From the NCBI GenBank assembly GCA_002261155.1, contig NKXN01000023.1, forward strand, positions 1-64,000: a DNA stretch of 64,000 nucleotides, given 5' to 3'. Under the pieces are notes generated by a model that was not told where the DNA came from, ran no database searches, and worked only from the letters and a program-made list of their open reading frames with translations. Shown here in pieces: positions 1 through 9,012 of this stretch (its first letter is position 1; each line of letters starts with the position of its first letter). The DNA comes from Bacillaceae bacterium SAS-127. GTDB lineage: Bacteria > Bacillota > Bacilli > Bacillales > Domibacillaceae. The translations under genes and the position numbers were made by a program.

Positions 1-695
1 AGAAGCCGAAGCCGCCAGCAACGGGTTCAAGCGTGACCTATATCGTGCAATCCGGAGATAGCTTGTGGAAGATTGCTAACAAGTACGGTACGACGATCGA
101 ACAAATTAGAAAAGATAATAAATTAACCACTGATGCGTTAACGATCGGTCAAAAACTAATCATTTATACAGAGAAAAAACAAACAAATAAAAAAGAGCCA
201 GGCAAAATACCCGGCCAAAAGATAAACCAAAAGCCAAAAAAGGCTTCCTCTAATAATAATATCGGCAACAATGAAGAATCTTTAGCACTTTTAGCCAAAA
301 AATCTAATATTTCAGTAGAAAAAGTGTCTTCAACTCAATCAACCACTGTGATGTATCAAATAAAAGCAGGCGATACACTGTATTCTCTTGCGGAACGATT
401 TGATACAGAAGTAAGTGAGTTAATGACGTTAAATGAGTTGAAATATCCAATCGCTGTCATTGGAGCCAACTTGCAAATCCCTTCAGATCATGTAAAGAGA
501 AATCAAGGGATCATCGTTGGAGCGATTGATAATACTTCTATTGAAGTGCTGATCAATGGTACTCATCAAGCATTAGAAGTTTCATATGGATCGTCTCATA
601 ACTATCAATATGAAGAGGGACAACAAGTCGTACTTACATATACAACAGGTAGCGACGATCATCGTCCTGCGTTAGTTAGCGTCACCCAAATTTAA
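1..695 (+). CDS. LysM-repeat cell-wall-binding protein (5' end outside window)
   Basis: The frame is open to the left edge (lysine/proline-rich codons from base 3), so the gene begins upstream; the GTG at 33 lies inside the first LysM repeat and is not the likely start. Two LysM repeats are visible: one around YIVQSGDSLWKIANKYG and one around MYQIKAGDTLYSLAERF, separated by a lysine/asparagine-rich linker of about 65 residues. The last 65 residues form a small beta-rich domain of unknown type. LysM repeats bind N-acetylglucosamine polymers, so the protein is expected at the cell wall or spore cortex. The catalytic or targeting part, if any, lies outside the window, so no precise function can be given. 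A strong hairpin terminator follows directly. Confidence 0.8.
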   Translation, partial: KPKPPATGSSVTYIVQSGDSLWKIANKYGTTIEQIRKDNKLTTDALTIGQKLIIYTEKKQTNKKEPGKIPGQKINQKPKKASSNNNIGNNEESLALLAKKSNISVEKVSSTQSTTVMYQIKAGDTLYSLAERFDTEVSELMTLNELKYPIAVIGANLQIPSDHVKRNQGIIVGAIDNTSIEVLINGTHQALEVSYGSSHNYQYEEGQQVVLTYTTGSDDHRPALVSVTQI

Positions 696-697
696 AT

Positions 698-729
698 AAA
701 AGCGGCGAGAATAACTCTCGCCGCTTGTT
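698..729. terminator. Bidirectional rho-independent terminator
   Basis: A perfect 10-bp stem (AGCGGCGAGA, 701-710, with TCTCGCCGCT, 716-725) and a 5-base loop lie between the convergent LysM and bdhA genes, with short A and T tracts on the flanks. Confidence 0.8.
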
Positions 730-734
730 AACTA

Positions 735-1784
735 TTATTCTGGTTTTACTAAAATTTTTACTTGATTCTTTTCTTTCATAAGAGCATCGAAGCCTTCTGT
801 CACGATGTCATCTAATTGAATACGCTTTGTAACAAGTTGCTCTGCTTGGAAGTAGCCTTGTTTCATAAGCTCCATTACAGCAGGGAAGATGTCGCGGTAA
901 GCGATGATCCCTTTCACTGTTTTTTCTTTCAGGACAATATTATTTGGTTGGATTTCTGCGCCACTTTCCCAGATGCTGACGATAATTGTTTCACCTTCGA
1001 AGTTTGTGCAATCAATCGCTTGTTGAAGAACAACTGGTACACCAGTGACTTCAAATGCTACGTCAACGCCACCGTCAGATAGCTCTTTCAATTTCGCTAC
1101 TGCATCAACTTCCGCAGGGTTCACAACGATTGCTCCAAGTTCTTCTGCTTTAGCGATACGCTCTGGAGAAAGCTCAACCGCATAAATTTCAGAAGCACCC
1201 GCTGCTTTTAACGCTTCAATCACTAATAAACCGATCGGGCCTGTACCGAATACAACAGCTGTATCTCCCGCTTTTAACTTGCTTAAACGAACGGAATGAA
1301 GGGCTACTGCTGCTGGTTCTACAAGAGCACCTTGCTCAAAAGATAATCCTTCTGGCATTTTATGCACCATATGCTCATCAACCATCGTATATTCAGCGAA
1401 ACCGCCGCCTCCGCCTGATAAACCGTGGAAGCCTAAACCATCACAAAGATTATATTTCCCTTTTTTACAAGGACCACATTCTCCACATGAAAGAATTGGC
1501 TCTACAACGACTGGGTCGCCAACGTTTACTTTCGTTACACCGTCGCCAACTTCAACGACTGTACCAGAAAATTCATGCCCCATAATAATAGGTGCGATAT
1601 CTTTACTAATAGGATGAGGAGCATCTACTGGAACGAAAATCGGACCAGCCGCATATTCGTGTAAATCGCTTCCACAAATACCTGCCCACTCTACTTTAAT
1701 TTTTACTTTTCCTGTTGTAATCTGAGGTTCTTCCACGTTCTCCACACGAATATCTTTTGCTTTATACCAACGTGCACTTTTCAT
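735..1784 (-). CDS. bdhA: 2,3-butanediol dehydrogenase (zinc MDR family)
   Basis: 349-residue zinc-dependent medium-chain alcohol dehydrogenase. The catalytic zinc site is visible as CGSD near residue 37 and GHEFSG near residue 70. The structural zinc site is the Cys cluster CGECGPCKKGKYNLC around residues 100-115. The NAD-binding Rossmann glycine motif is GTGPIGLL near residue 180. Family knowledge: these enzymes interconvert acetoin/diacetyl and 2,3-butanediol during overflow and anaerobic metabolism in the cytosol. The start is preceded by GGAGGG at 1791-1796. It is monocistronic and convergent with the LysM gene. Related polyol dehydrogenases share the same motifs, so the exact substrate is inferred from overall resemblance to Bacillus BdhA. 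Confidence 0.82.
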   Translation of the reverse strand: MKSARWYKAKDIRVENVEEPQITTGKVKIKVEWAGICGSDLHEYAAGPIFVPVDAPHPISKDIAPIIMGHEFSGTVVEVGDGVTKVNVGDPVVVEPILSCGECGPCKKGKYNLCDGLGFHGLSGGGGGFAEYTMVDEHMVHKMPEGLSFEQGALVEPAAVALHSVRLSKLKAGDTAVVFGTGPIGLLVIEALKAAGASEIYAVELSPERIAKAEELGAIVVNPAEVDAVAKLKELSDGGVDVAFEVTGVPVVLQQAIDCTNFEGETIIVSIWESGAEIQPNNIVLKEKTVKGIIAYRDIFPAVMELMKQGYFQAEQLVTKRIQLDDIVTEGFDALMKEKNQVKILVKPE

Positions 1785-1976
1785 AAGAAACCCTCCAACT
1801 ATGTAATTTGTCCTACTACTCTATTTTACCATCATTTAGTTTGTGAAAAAGGAAATATTTTGTTACAGTTCTGTAAAAAATTTGTGTATTTATTTATAGG
1901 AGAAAATAGTTGATTTTGTCGAGGGGTTCATCGTGTTATAATGGTGAGATGTGAACACTTGAATGGGGGGCTAAGC

Positions 1977-2837
1977 GTGTGGAAAGAAACTATTAAGCTA
2001 GATAATATGTACGATTTCGACCAAGCTCTTGATCGTCTCGCTATCGATCCGCTTCATTCTATTAGTATAGAAGAACGCCGTGTTCGGTTACCTATTTATG
2101 AAACGAATGAAGTAGTAGTGATGAAAGGGAGCGGCACAAGTGACAAGCCTGCGTTTGAAGTCAGCGGCAGTCAGGAAGAAACAAAAGAGATCGTTCTAGC
2201 CGAGGTTGCCCGGATTTTTCAATGGCACACTCCGCTTACTACCATTCACGAACATTTTCAAGCAACCGATTTAAGAAAGATTTTTAATGAGCGAAAAGGG
2301 ACACCTAGAGTATTGGATTTTTCCCCGTATGCTTGCCTCGTTAAATGTATTGTTCATCAACAGCTCAATTTGAAATTTGCTCATACATTAACTGAGCGCT
2401 TTGTGCATACATACGGCTATGAGCACGACGGTGTCTGGTTTTATCCAAGCCCAGAAACAGTAGCCCGAATTCCGATTGAAGAATTGCGCGCTCTCCAATT
2501 CAGTCAGCGGAAAGCAGAGTATTTAGTTGGTCTCTCGCAGCTGATCGTAGAAAACGAATTGAAGTTGCATGAACTAGAAATATTGAGTGATGAAGAGGTC
2601 ACTTCCACGCTTGTAAAAATTAGAGGCATCGGCCCATGGACGGCTCAAAACTTCCTAATGTTCGGACTCGGTCGAGATAATCTGTTTCCGAAAGCAGATA
2701 TCGGCCTGCAAAAAGCGATCCAAAAGCTTTATCAACTAGATAAAAAACCAACTTTAGACGAAATGGATAAATACAGTCAAAATTGGGAACCATACTTAAG
2801 CTATGCTTCATTATATTTATGGAGAAGCATTGAATAA
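1977..2837 (+). CDS. yfjP: DNA-3-methyladenine glycosylase, YfjP type (HhH-GPD)
   Basis: Base-excision glycosylase of the AlkA/HhH-GPD superfamily, 286 residues from GTG 1977. The helix-hairpin-helix (IRGIGPWTAQNFL, near residue 220) is followed by the catalytic aspartate in FPKADIGLQ. The upstream in-frame ATG at 1941 overlaps a TATAAT hexamer (1937-1942) that looks like the promoter -10 box, whereas GTG 1977 has a G-rich ribosome binding site at 1964-1970; hence this start. Family knowledge: removes alkylated purines from DNA. The next gene is yfjO, 21 bases downstream; the same two genes are neighbours in Bacillus subtilis, which supports the assignment. Confidence 0.82.
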   Translation: MWKETIKLDNMYDFDQALDRLAIDPLHSISIEERRVRLPIYETNEVVVMKGSGTSDKPAFEVSGSQEETKEIVLAEVARIFQWHTPLTTIHEHFQATDLRKIFNERKGTPRVLDFSPYACLVKCIVHQQLNLKFAHTLTERFVHTYGYEHDGVWFYPSPETVARIPIEELRALQFSQRKAEYLVGLSQLIVENELKLHELEILSDEEVTSTLVKIRGIGPWTAQNFLMFGLGRDNLFPKADIGLQKAIQKLYQLDKKPTLDEMDKYSQNWEPYLSYASLYLWRSIE

Positions 2838-2858
2838 ATAAAAGGGAGATTTAGAATC

Positions 2859-4232
2859 GTGGCAAAAATTCAAGCCCCTGTGCAAAAAAACGAAATCATT
2901 GACGTTGTATTCGAAGACTTAACTCATGACGGTCAAGCCGTCGCTAAAATTGAAGGCTATCCACTATTCGTGGCAGGTGCACTGCCGGGCGAAAAAGGAA
3001 GCATTCAAGCAACGAAATTAAATAAAGGCTACGGTTTTGGCCGCTTGATCGAATTAAAAGAAACAAGCCCATTTAGACAAGAGCCAGATTGTCCGATCTA
3101 TTCACAATGCGGCGGCTGTCAGCTTCAACACTTATCATACGAAGGTCAGCTACAGGCAAAGGAAAAACAAGTGCGCGACGTAATAGAGCGAATCGGCAAA
3201 CTAGAAGACGTAACGATTCACCCCGTACTCGGCGCAAATGACCCATGGCGCTACCGCAACAAAGCACAAGTGCCAGTCGGCGAAGAAAACGGCGGCTTAG
3301 TCGCAGGCTTTTACCAAAAACGAAGCCATTCCATCATCAACATGGAACAATGCCTCATCCAGCACGAAAAAAGCGATGAAGTCATTCAAAAAGTAAAAGC
3401 CATTTGCGACCGCTACGGCATCAAAGCCTATGACGAAACAAAGCATAAAGGCACGCTTCGTCACATTATGGCCCGTTATGGCAAAATCACTGGAGAAGTC
3501 ATGGTCGTGTTAGTCACACGAACAGAAGACTTCCCAAATAAAAACAAGATCATCGAAGAAATCACCGAACAAATCGACGGTGTCACCTCGATCATCCAAA
3601 GCATCAACTCGAAAAAAACAAACGTCATCCTAGGCGACACAACAAAAGTTCTCTGGGGCAACGAAGTCATTTACGACTACATTGGCGACATTAAATTCGC
3701 CATCTCAGCACGATCTTTTTACCAAGTCAACCCAGAACAAACGAAAGTACTTTACGACAAAGCGCTCGAATACGCCAACTTAACCGGAGAAGAACAAGTC
3801 ATCGACGCCTACTGTGGTATCGGTACGATCTCTCTATTCCTAGCCCAAAAAGCGAAAAAAGTATACGGCGTAGAAATCGTTCCTGAAGCCATCGAAGACG
3901 CCAACCGCAACGCCGAACTAAACGGCATCACCAACGTCGAATTCGCCGTCGGAGAAGCTGAAACTGTCATCCCAAATTGGTACAAACAAGGCATCACCGC
4001 CGACGTCCTCGTCGTCGACCCGCCGAGAAAAGGCTGTGATGAAGCCCTACTACAAACCATCATCGATATGAAACCGAAGAAAGTCGTTTACGTTTCATGT
4101 AACCCAGCGACATTAGCGCGGGATTTAAGGATTTTAGAAGATGGTGGGTATAAGACGGTGGAAGTGCAGCCGGTGGATATGTTTCCGATGACGACGCACG
4201 TAGAGTGCGTGGCGAAGTTAGAATTAAATTAA
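2859..4232 (+). CDS. yfjO: 23S rRNA (uracil-C5)-methyltransferase, RlmD/RumA family (YfjO-like)
   Basis: 457 residues from GTG 2859, with GGGAGA ten bases upstream. An N-terminal TRAM RNA-binding domain occupies about residues 8-65. Fe-S ligands sit in [14 protein letters not shown] near residue 75-90. The SAM-binding methyltransferase core follows, with [14 protein letters not shown] near 315, the DPPRKGCD motif near 390 and the catalytic cysteine motif [13 protein letters not shown] near 415. Family knowledge: 5-methyluridine formation in 23S rRNA. The paralogue specificity (U747 versus U1939) cannot be told from sequence alone. A clear terminator follows. Confidence 0.85.
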   Translation: MAKIQAPVQKNEIIDVVFEDLTHDGQAVAKIEGYPLFVAGALPGEKGSIQATKLNKGYGFGRLIELKETSPFRQEPDCPIYSQCGGCQLQHLSYEGQLQAKEKQVRDVIERIGKLEDVTIHPVLGANDPWRYRNKAQVPVGEENGGLVAGFYQKRSHSIINMEQCLIQHEKSDEVIQKVKAICDRYGIKAYDETKHKGTLRHIMARYGKITGEVMVVLVTRTEDFPNKNKIIEEITEQIDGVTSIIQSINSKKTNVILGDTTKVLWGNEVIYDYIGDIKFAISARSFYQVNPEQTKVLYDKALEYANLTGEEQVIDAYCGIGTISLFLAQKAKKVYGVEIVPEAIEDANRNAELNGITNVEFAVGEAETVIPNWYKQGITADVLVVDPPRKGCDEALLQTIIDMKPKKVVYVSCNPATLARDLRILEDGGYKTVEVQPVDMFPMTTHVECVAKLELN

Positions 4233-4238
4233 CTTTAG

Positions 4239-4270
4239 GCAGATACCTTTATCGGGTATCTGCTTTTTTA
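4239..4270 (+). terminator. Rho-independent terminator after yfjO
   Basis: Nine-base stem GCAGATACC (4239-4247) with GGTATCTGC (4255-4263), then TTTTTT. Confidence 0.85.
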
Positions 4271-4364
4271 TTTTGGAATAAAATGATGACTTTTCATTTG
4301 GAAAATGTAGTAATATTGAAAGGGGAATAGTAAAAAAGTTTCGTTAATGGAAGAGGGGGATCAT

Positions 4365-4868
4365 ATGCAAGTGAGGAAAGCGGATTTTCAATATGGAGCC
4401 TTATTATCTGTTTTAGTCAATTCAGGTAATCCGCCTATTTTAGTTGGAGAAAGTGATAAAAGAAATATTTATCAGATTGATACCAATCGCGGCAATTATT
4501 ACATTTACGCCAAGTATCGATTAAAGAATGTGAATAATTTAGATCGCATTAACTGGAACTTTTCTTTTACAGAGGCTGAAATTCAAGAAATAAGAAGTTT
4601 ATTGGAAGAAGGAAAGGATGTACGCTTTGCTTTCGTCTGTTCAGCGATGAAAGGAACAACGGATCGCTATGAAGTAGTACTAGCGGATGCTGATCAAGTT
4701 GGAGAGTGTATTAATATTCAAGTTGATGCTAATGGGGCAAAAAGATTGAATGTGCTGTACATCAAAAAATACAAATACTTGCAGCTTTACGGAAGTGATC
4801 GAGCTGATAAAATTGAGGATATTTCCAATACCATTCGTGTGGATCGGGATTGGATGAGTAGATTATGA
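4365..4868 (+). CDS. Hypothetical protein at edge of decayed defence island
   Basis: 167 residues from ATG 4365, which has AGAGGGGG at 4353-4359; the in-frame ATG 18 bases earlier lacks such a site. No family is recognised. The protein is soluble, has no signal peptide or membrane segment, and is rich in charged and aromatic residues (NYYIYAKYR, YIKKYKYLQLYG). It sits just upstream of a degenerate type I restriction subunit and about 1.9 kb from an AbiH-family gene. Its position suggests, but does not prove, a link with foreign-DNA defence. Confidence 0.6.
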   Translation: MQVRKADFQYGALLSVLVNSGNPPILVGESDKRNIYQIDTNRGNYYIYAKYRLKNVNNLDRINWNFSFTEAEIQEIRSLLEEGKDVRFAFVCSAMKGTTDRYEVVLADADQVGECINIQVDANGAKRLNVLYIKKYKYLQLYGSDRADKIEDISNTIRVDRDWMSRL

Positions 4869-4933
4869 AGTTTCAAATGGGGCTTTTATTGTAGGAATAG
4901 CGGGAGTCCCTCATTGTGATATATTACCAGTTT

Positions 4934-5243
4934 TGAAGTCATGGAAGAACTTATTAAAATGGTGAAGGAAATGAAAGCGACCCGCGAAAAGGAACAAGAC
5001 TTAGGGCAAAACAGATGATGAAACATTAGATAAATTACCCAATTAATAACAAAAAGAGACAGACAGAATTTAACGATTGACTGGCATATTCGTGCTAGCG
5101 CCCAAGCCGGCATGAAAAGGCTCGTCAAAAGATTATTGAAGGAATACGATTATCCATCCAAAGCAAGCGAAACATGCATTAGACGTTGTCCTAAGACAAG
5201 CAGAGTTAATGTGTGAAAATGTGAAGGTGGAGGATTTACAATA
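4934..5243 (+). pseudogene. Degenerate 3' end of a type I restriction HsdR subunit
   Basis: Three pieces in different frames reconstruct an HsdR C-terminus. First, GAA-GTC from 4935 gives EVMEELIKMVKEMKATREK, which stops early. Second, from about 5069, LTIDWHIRASAQAG and MKRLVKRLLKEYDYPS match the family's DW...VKRLLKKYxYPP motif. Third, after a frameshift near 5168-5175, KHALDVVLRQAELMCENV continues to a stop at 5241-5243. The motor and nuclease domains are absent, as are hsdM and hsdS. This is the scar of a lost type I restriction-modification locus, not a sequencing slip, since at least two frameshifts and a large 5' loss are needed. Confidence 0.72.
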
Positions 5244-5337
5244 GTACCAAGCGGTAGAAGTTAGAGAAGATTATAAAGTTGAAAACTGAGACATCTAAGA
5301 ATATTACAGAGAAAAATAAAGCGAAGCAGGTGTGCAC

Positions 5338-6048
5338 GTGGAGATCAAACATATTATTTCTCTCATTAAAGAAGAAGTACCGAATAAAGCAATCGACTTA
5401 GCAGAAAGCCTGGAATTATTAAAAGAAACGATTTCAGATACATTAAATGAGATTCATCACAAAAGTAATATGGCATTCCAAGATCGTGATATTTCAAGAC
5501 GAAATGAGTTAAATCAATTAATTGATCAAATTATACCTTTAGAGAGTGAAATCGAAAAGTTTGTTGCAGATTTAGATGTAGATGACGAAAAGCATATCAT
5601 TGGTGAAATGGTTGAAGAAGCAGATAAAAGGATTTTGCCAAACTATGCTGATTATTATGTGGATACTAACGTTGAATACACCCTCTATGAAGATTATACT
5701 CATAAGCGACCGTGGGCTTTTCGGATGAATGATCAAAATGTTATTAAAGTTACCACATGGAAAGAGATGCTAATAAAAACTTGTGAACTACTTATTACTG
5801 TAGATGAAGAGAAAATGATGACTTTTGAAAAAATTTCTAGAATGAACGGTAGAAAGCGCAAATATTTTTCATTACACGAAGCCAATATGACTGAGCCAAT
5901 ATTAGTGAGTGGAAAAATCTATGTTGAAACACATATGAACAGCAATGGCTTTAGAAACTTAATTATTAAATTGCTGAAGGAATATGATTTTAAAGTTAGT
6001 GAATTTAAAATTTACTTGAAAGCAGATTATACAAACATGGCGAAATGA
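5338..6048 (+). CDS. Hypothetical protein, coiled-coil rich
   Basis: 236 residues from GTG 5338; an earlier GTG at 5332 sits too close to the AGCAGG ribosome binding site at 5325-5330. The N-terminal 85 residues are acidic and helical (IKEEVPNKAIDLAESLELLK), suggesting a coiled coil. The C-terminal part is mixed alpha/beta, ending in a stretch around VETHMNSNGFRNLIIKLL. No signal peptide or membrane segment is seen and no family is recognised. It lies between the hsdR remnant and the PC4-like remnant, upstream of AbiH. Its AT-rich, low-GC codon use resembles the AbiH gene and differs from yfjO. Confidence 0.6.
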   Translation: MEIKHIISLIKEEVPNKAIDLAESLELLKETISDTLNEIHHKSNMAFQDRDISRRNELNQLIDQIIPLESEIEKFVADLDVDDEKHIIGEMVEEADKRILPNYADYYVDTNVEYTLYEDYTHKRPWAFRMNDQNVIKVTTWKEMLIKTCELLITVDEEKMMTFEKISRMNGRKRKYFSLHEANMTEPILVSGKIYVETHMNSNGFRNLIIKLLKEYDFKVSEFKIYLKADYTNMAK

Positions 6049-6063
6049 TAGAGGTGACTCCGT

Positions 6064-6190
6064 AGCAGAACTGAAATTCGAGGTCATTGAACAAATCGCT
6101 ATTCTTTCCGAACCTCCTAAAGGCTGGACAAAAGAACTTAATTTAATTAGCTAGAATGGTCGTGATACAAAGTACGCTATCCCTGATTGA
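6064..6190 (+). pseudogene. Remnant of a YdbC-like PC4 (p15) ssDNA-binding protein
   Basis: From 6064 the reading is VAELKFEVIEQIAILS, then PPKGWTKELNLIS, stop, NGRDTKYAIPD, stop. Intact family members (small PC4-fold proteins that bind single-stranded DNA) carry tryptophan where the TAG interrupts (ISWNG) and again where the TGA follows (DW). Both tryptophan codons are therefore replaced by stops and the C-terminal half is missing. No usable start codon is present. Assignment rests on recalled family motifs. Confidence 0.55.
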
Positions 6191-6227
6191 TTAAGACTAA
6201 TCAAAATGATGAACGAGGAGGAATAGG

Positions 6228-7208
6228 ATGAAGCTTATTATCTGTGGGAATGGTTTTGATATACATCATGGATTTCAAACTAGTTATAAAGATTATAAAG
6301 AATTCCTGTTAAAGGAGCATCCTCATTCTTTTCGTGCCTTTGAGGAATTTCAATATATTAGCTTGACAAATTCTAACAGGTGGAGTGATTTAGAAGGTTC
6401 GTTAACAATAAATTATGAGGATTGCGTTAGTGATTCATTAGCTGTATTTTACCCTGATCTTAATAATGACAGTGACTCAAGGTGGTATGATTTTCAAATT
6501 GATTTGGAAGATCAAACAAAATTTATATATGATTTCACAGGACTCTATTTATTTGAGTGGTTAGATAACGTTGATTACACTTTAGCTGAACACACGCTTG
6601 ATTTAAATCTTAATGACTTATATATTACATTTAATTATACAAGCACTTTAGAAAGAGTTTATGAAATTCCAATTGACAATATTTTTCACATTCACGGTTC
6701 TATTGAGAAAGTGGAAAGAAGCCAGATTCAAAATTGGTTTATTCCCTACTTTAGAACGATAGAAGATGCTGAAATTGCCGAACAATTTCAAGCTGATGAG
6801 TTTAATTCTGATATAATCAGGGAGTACATTCAATTTGGATCAATTTATAATGACCCTTTGCAAATTAAAGAAGATTTAGAGAAACGGTACGGAGACGATG
6901 ATTTTTACTCTGTTTCGATTGAACCTGGAATTGCTAACTTGATTGATTTCTGTAATGTAGCCACTAAGGATATTAAGAGAAATTATGAATATTTAAAAAA
7001 GTACATTATTCAAAATGAAATTGATCAAGTAATAATTATGGGGCATTCAATAATGGGTGTAGATAATGATTATTATAATGACATTATCGTACCTTTATTA
7101 AAGGATTGTTTTTGGACATTTTATTATTATAATAACGAGAATTTAAATGATATAAAACAATTTGTTGAAAAGTTCTCCATTGAAAAGTATGAATATATTA
7201 AGTGGTAG
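6228..7208 (+). CDS. abiH: AbiH-family abortive-infection protein
   Basis: 326 residues with AGGAGGAAT directly upstream of ATG 6228. The N-terminus, KLIICGNGFDIHHGFQTSY, is the hallmark of the AbiH family; GNGFD resembles the nucleotide-binding loop of SIR2-like Rossmann folds. The central ITFNYTSTLERVY, followed by IFHIHGS, and the later IIMGHSIMGVDNDYY are the other conserved family blocks. Family knowledge: the founding AbiH member aborts phage infection in Lactococcus; the molecular trigger is not established. It is the only intact recognisable gene of this island and is very AT-rich. It ends in a terminator about 190 bases downstream. Confidence 0.78.
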   Translation: MKLIICGNGFDIHHGFQTSYKDYKEFLLKEHPHSFRAFEEFQYISLTNSNRWSDLEGSLTINYEDCVSDSLAVFYPDLNNDSDSRWYDFQIDLEDQTKFIYDFTGLYLFEWLDNVDYTLAEHTLDLNLNDLYITFNYTSTLERVYEIPIDNIFHIHGSIEKVERSQIQNWFIPYFRTIEDAEIAEQFQADEFNSDIIREYIQFGSIYNDPLQIKEDLEKRYGDDDFYSVSIEPGIANLIDFCNVATKDIKRNYEYLKKYIIQNEIDQVIIMGHSIMGVDNDYYNDIIVPLLKDCFWTFYYYNNENLNDIKQFVEKFSIEKYEYIKW

Positions 7209-7391
7209 TAACTTTTTTAGAGATAATTTTGTTAAAAGTTTACCGGTTACTATACTTAATAATTGCTAAGAAAGTATACAGAGTTTGGATATAGGGTGAT
7301 TTCAAAAAGTTAGGTAGATTATTTCATTAGATAGCTTGTTGGATATGAGAGTTTCTAAAAAAGACGATTTAACCACAAAAATGAAGAATGT

Positions 7392-7433
7392 AAAACCCAA
7401 AAATGCTGTTTAATCAAGATTTTTGGGTTTTTA
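7392..7433 (+). terminator. Rho-independent terminator in a 430-base gap
   Basis: Thirteen-base stem AAAACCCAAAAAT (7392-7404) with ATTTTTGGGTTTT (7419-7431). The rest of the interval 7209-7636 shows no gene. Confidence 0.75.
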
Positions 7434-7636
7434 GTTTGTAATAAAAATACTTAGTGCTTGTGTGGAAAAGGTAATGTTTTTCTATGAATTTGGATCATAC
7501 GATAGGAAAATGGTTTATAGTGAGAGAATGCATATATCAAGGTGAATCTATAAAAGATGGTTTGATAGAGTCTAATGAATTCTATGATTGTATTGATACA
7601 ATAAATACATCACTAATGAATCGGAGGCGCATGTGA

Positions 7637-7858
7637 ATGAAATGGTCTGAAGTACGCCAGCATTACCCGGGACGTTGTGTCTTAGTAGAAGCAATAAAAT
7701 CAGAAACAAGAGGAAGAGAAAGAATCATTGAGGAAATGTCAGTTATTGATGACTTTGAGAATGGCAATGCCGCATGGAAAGTGTATAAAAAACTACATGC
7801 CGAAAATCAACATCGTGAACTATATATCTTTCATACTATGCGGAGACTATTGTGTTAG
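7637..7858 (+). CDS. Small hypothetical protein, possibly truncated
   Basis: 73 residues from ATG 7637, with CGGAGG at 7622-7627. It begins MKWSEVRQHYPGRCVLVEAI, and the region RELYIFHTMRRLLC ends abruptly. Similar Bacillus small proteins of this kind, which I recall only loosely, continue further with a few more beta strands, so the C-terminus may have been lost. No domain is assigned and no partner gene is next to it. Confidence 0.5.
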   Translation: MKWSEVRQHYPGRCVLVEAIKSETRGRERIIEEMSVIDDFENGNAAWKVYKKLHAENQHRELYIFHTMRRLLC

Positions 7859-8016
7859 ATCCAACGAGCTGATACGTAGAAACCCTTTGTTTTAGGCGCT
7901 TTTTCAAATATATTGTAGGGTATAAAATCAGAGATAAGGTCATTAAAAACTATATTAATGTTTCTGTGATGGCTGATATAGAGTGTAAGGATACAAGAAA
8001 ATAAAGAGTGAGAATC

Positions 8017-8052
8017 AAAGGAGTACTGTGAAAATGGTACTCCTTTTTTTCT
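8017..8052 (+). terminator. Rho-independent terminator
   Basis: Ten-base stem AAAGGAGTAC (8017-8026) with GTACTCCTTT (8037-8046), followed by TTTTT. It closes the stretch 7859-8052, which holds no convincing gene. Confidence 0.75.
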
Positions 8053-8117
8053 TATCATAGCGTATTATTTATAGAAAGTTTATTAGTATTATTCGGCTGC
8101 CCATATATAATTATAAT

Positions 8118-8275
8118 GAAATGCAATAGCAAGGACAGTGAACATATGGAATGCATTTCAGCCCCAAAAGCCGCAAAAAGTGGGGTGTTTCAGAATGACG
8201 TGTACAAAAACTTTGCGAGGAAAACCGCATACTAGGCGTGGTACGGCTTAGCCGTATGTGGCTAATTCCAAAAGA
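8118..8275 (+). ncRNA. Structured-RNA-like segment of unknown class
   Basis: A gene-free stretch with several nested inverted repeats: TGAAATGCA (8118-8126) with TGCATTTCA (8152-8160), then CCCCA with TGGGG around 8162-8185, then TACGGC-TTA-GCCGTA at 8242-8256. It is bounded by a terminator upstream and by the response regulator start downstream. The hairpin-dense layout and the final GTACGGCTTAGCCGTATGTG are reminiscent of HEARO/omega-RNA-type guide RNAs of IS200/IS605-like elements. No IscB or TnpB gene is nearby, and this identification is a guess from memory. Confidence 0.35.
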
Positions 8276-8334
8276 GGCGGAAAAATCTAAAGATGGATGA
8301 TATAAAGATAATTAGTCAAGGGAGGAAACCGCAA

Positions 8335-9012
8335 ATGAAACGAATATTGATTATTGAAGATGATTTGTCCTTAGCGAACGGCATTGCGCTCGCCTTAAAA
8401 GACAGTGAATTTACCTTTGTACAGGCGCAGGATCTGCATTCTGCATGGCAAGAGACCGAAAACTTGGCCTTTGACCTTATCATTTTGGACATCAACCTAC
8501 CAGATGGGAATGGATTAGATTTCTTGAAAGAGTTACGCAGGCACTCGGCTGTTCCGGTGATCATTCTTACCGCCAATGATTTGGAAACAGATGTGGTCAC
8601 TGGTCTTGAACTAGGAGCAGACGATTATATCACGAAGCCATTCAGTCTGATGATTTTGCGGGCTAGAGTGGCCGCCCGACTCCGAAGCGCTGCGCCTGCG
8701 CCTGTCGATCCAATATTGATTGATGACTTTTCGTTCTCCTTCACAAAAATGGAGTTTTGTAAAAACAACATTCCCATTGAATTGAGCAAAACTGAGCAAA
8801 AGCTGCTTCGTATTTTGATTGAAAACAGAGGACATTCCTTGACGAGATCACAGTTGGTGGATGCCATCTGGACAGACGGTGCCGAGTATGTAGATGAAAA
8901 CGCCCTCTCAGTTACTGTGAAGCGTTTGCGCGATAAGTTGGAGGACACACCATCCTCACCTGTATATATTAAAACCATATACGGTATTGGCTACATTTGG
9001 TCGGTGGGATAA
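8335..9012 (+). CDS. OmpR-family response regulator (VanR-like)
   Basis: 225 residues from ATG 8335, preceded by GGAGGAAA; an in-frame ATG 42 bases earlier lacks a site. The receiver domain has the acidic pair IIEDD near residue 7, the phosphoacceptor aspartate in LIILDINLPDGNG near 51, and conserved lysine in YITKPFS near 100. A winged-helix DNA-binding domain ends in VKRLRDKLEDTPS and YIKTIYGIGYIW. Its stop overlaps the kinase start (TAATG). Genes downstream encode an ABC exporter and a VanY peptidase, so it probably controls them in response to envelope stress or a cell-wall antibiotic. Confidence 0.85.
   Translation: MKRILIIEDDLSLANGIALALKDSEFTFVQAQDLHSAWQETENLAFDLIILDINLPDGNGLDFLKELRRHSAVPVIILTANDLETDVVTGLELGADDYITKPFSLMILRARVAARLRSAAPAPVDPILIDDFSFSFTKMEFCKNNIPIELSKTEQKLLRILIENRGHSLTRSQLVDAIWTDGAEYVDENALSVTVKRLRDKLEDTPSSPVYIKTIYGIGYIWSVG

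Noticed and set aside
1838-1875. Possible Rex operator upstream of bdhA
   Set aside because: Only one half-site (TTTCACAA on the minus strand) is present; the other half does not match within the expected spacing.
8611-8978. Long open frames on the minus strand inside the response regulator
   Set aside because: They overlap a clear CDS, lack ribosome binding sites and encode no recognisable domain.
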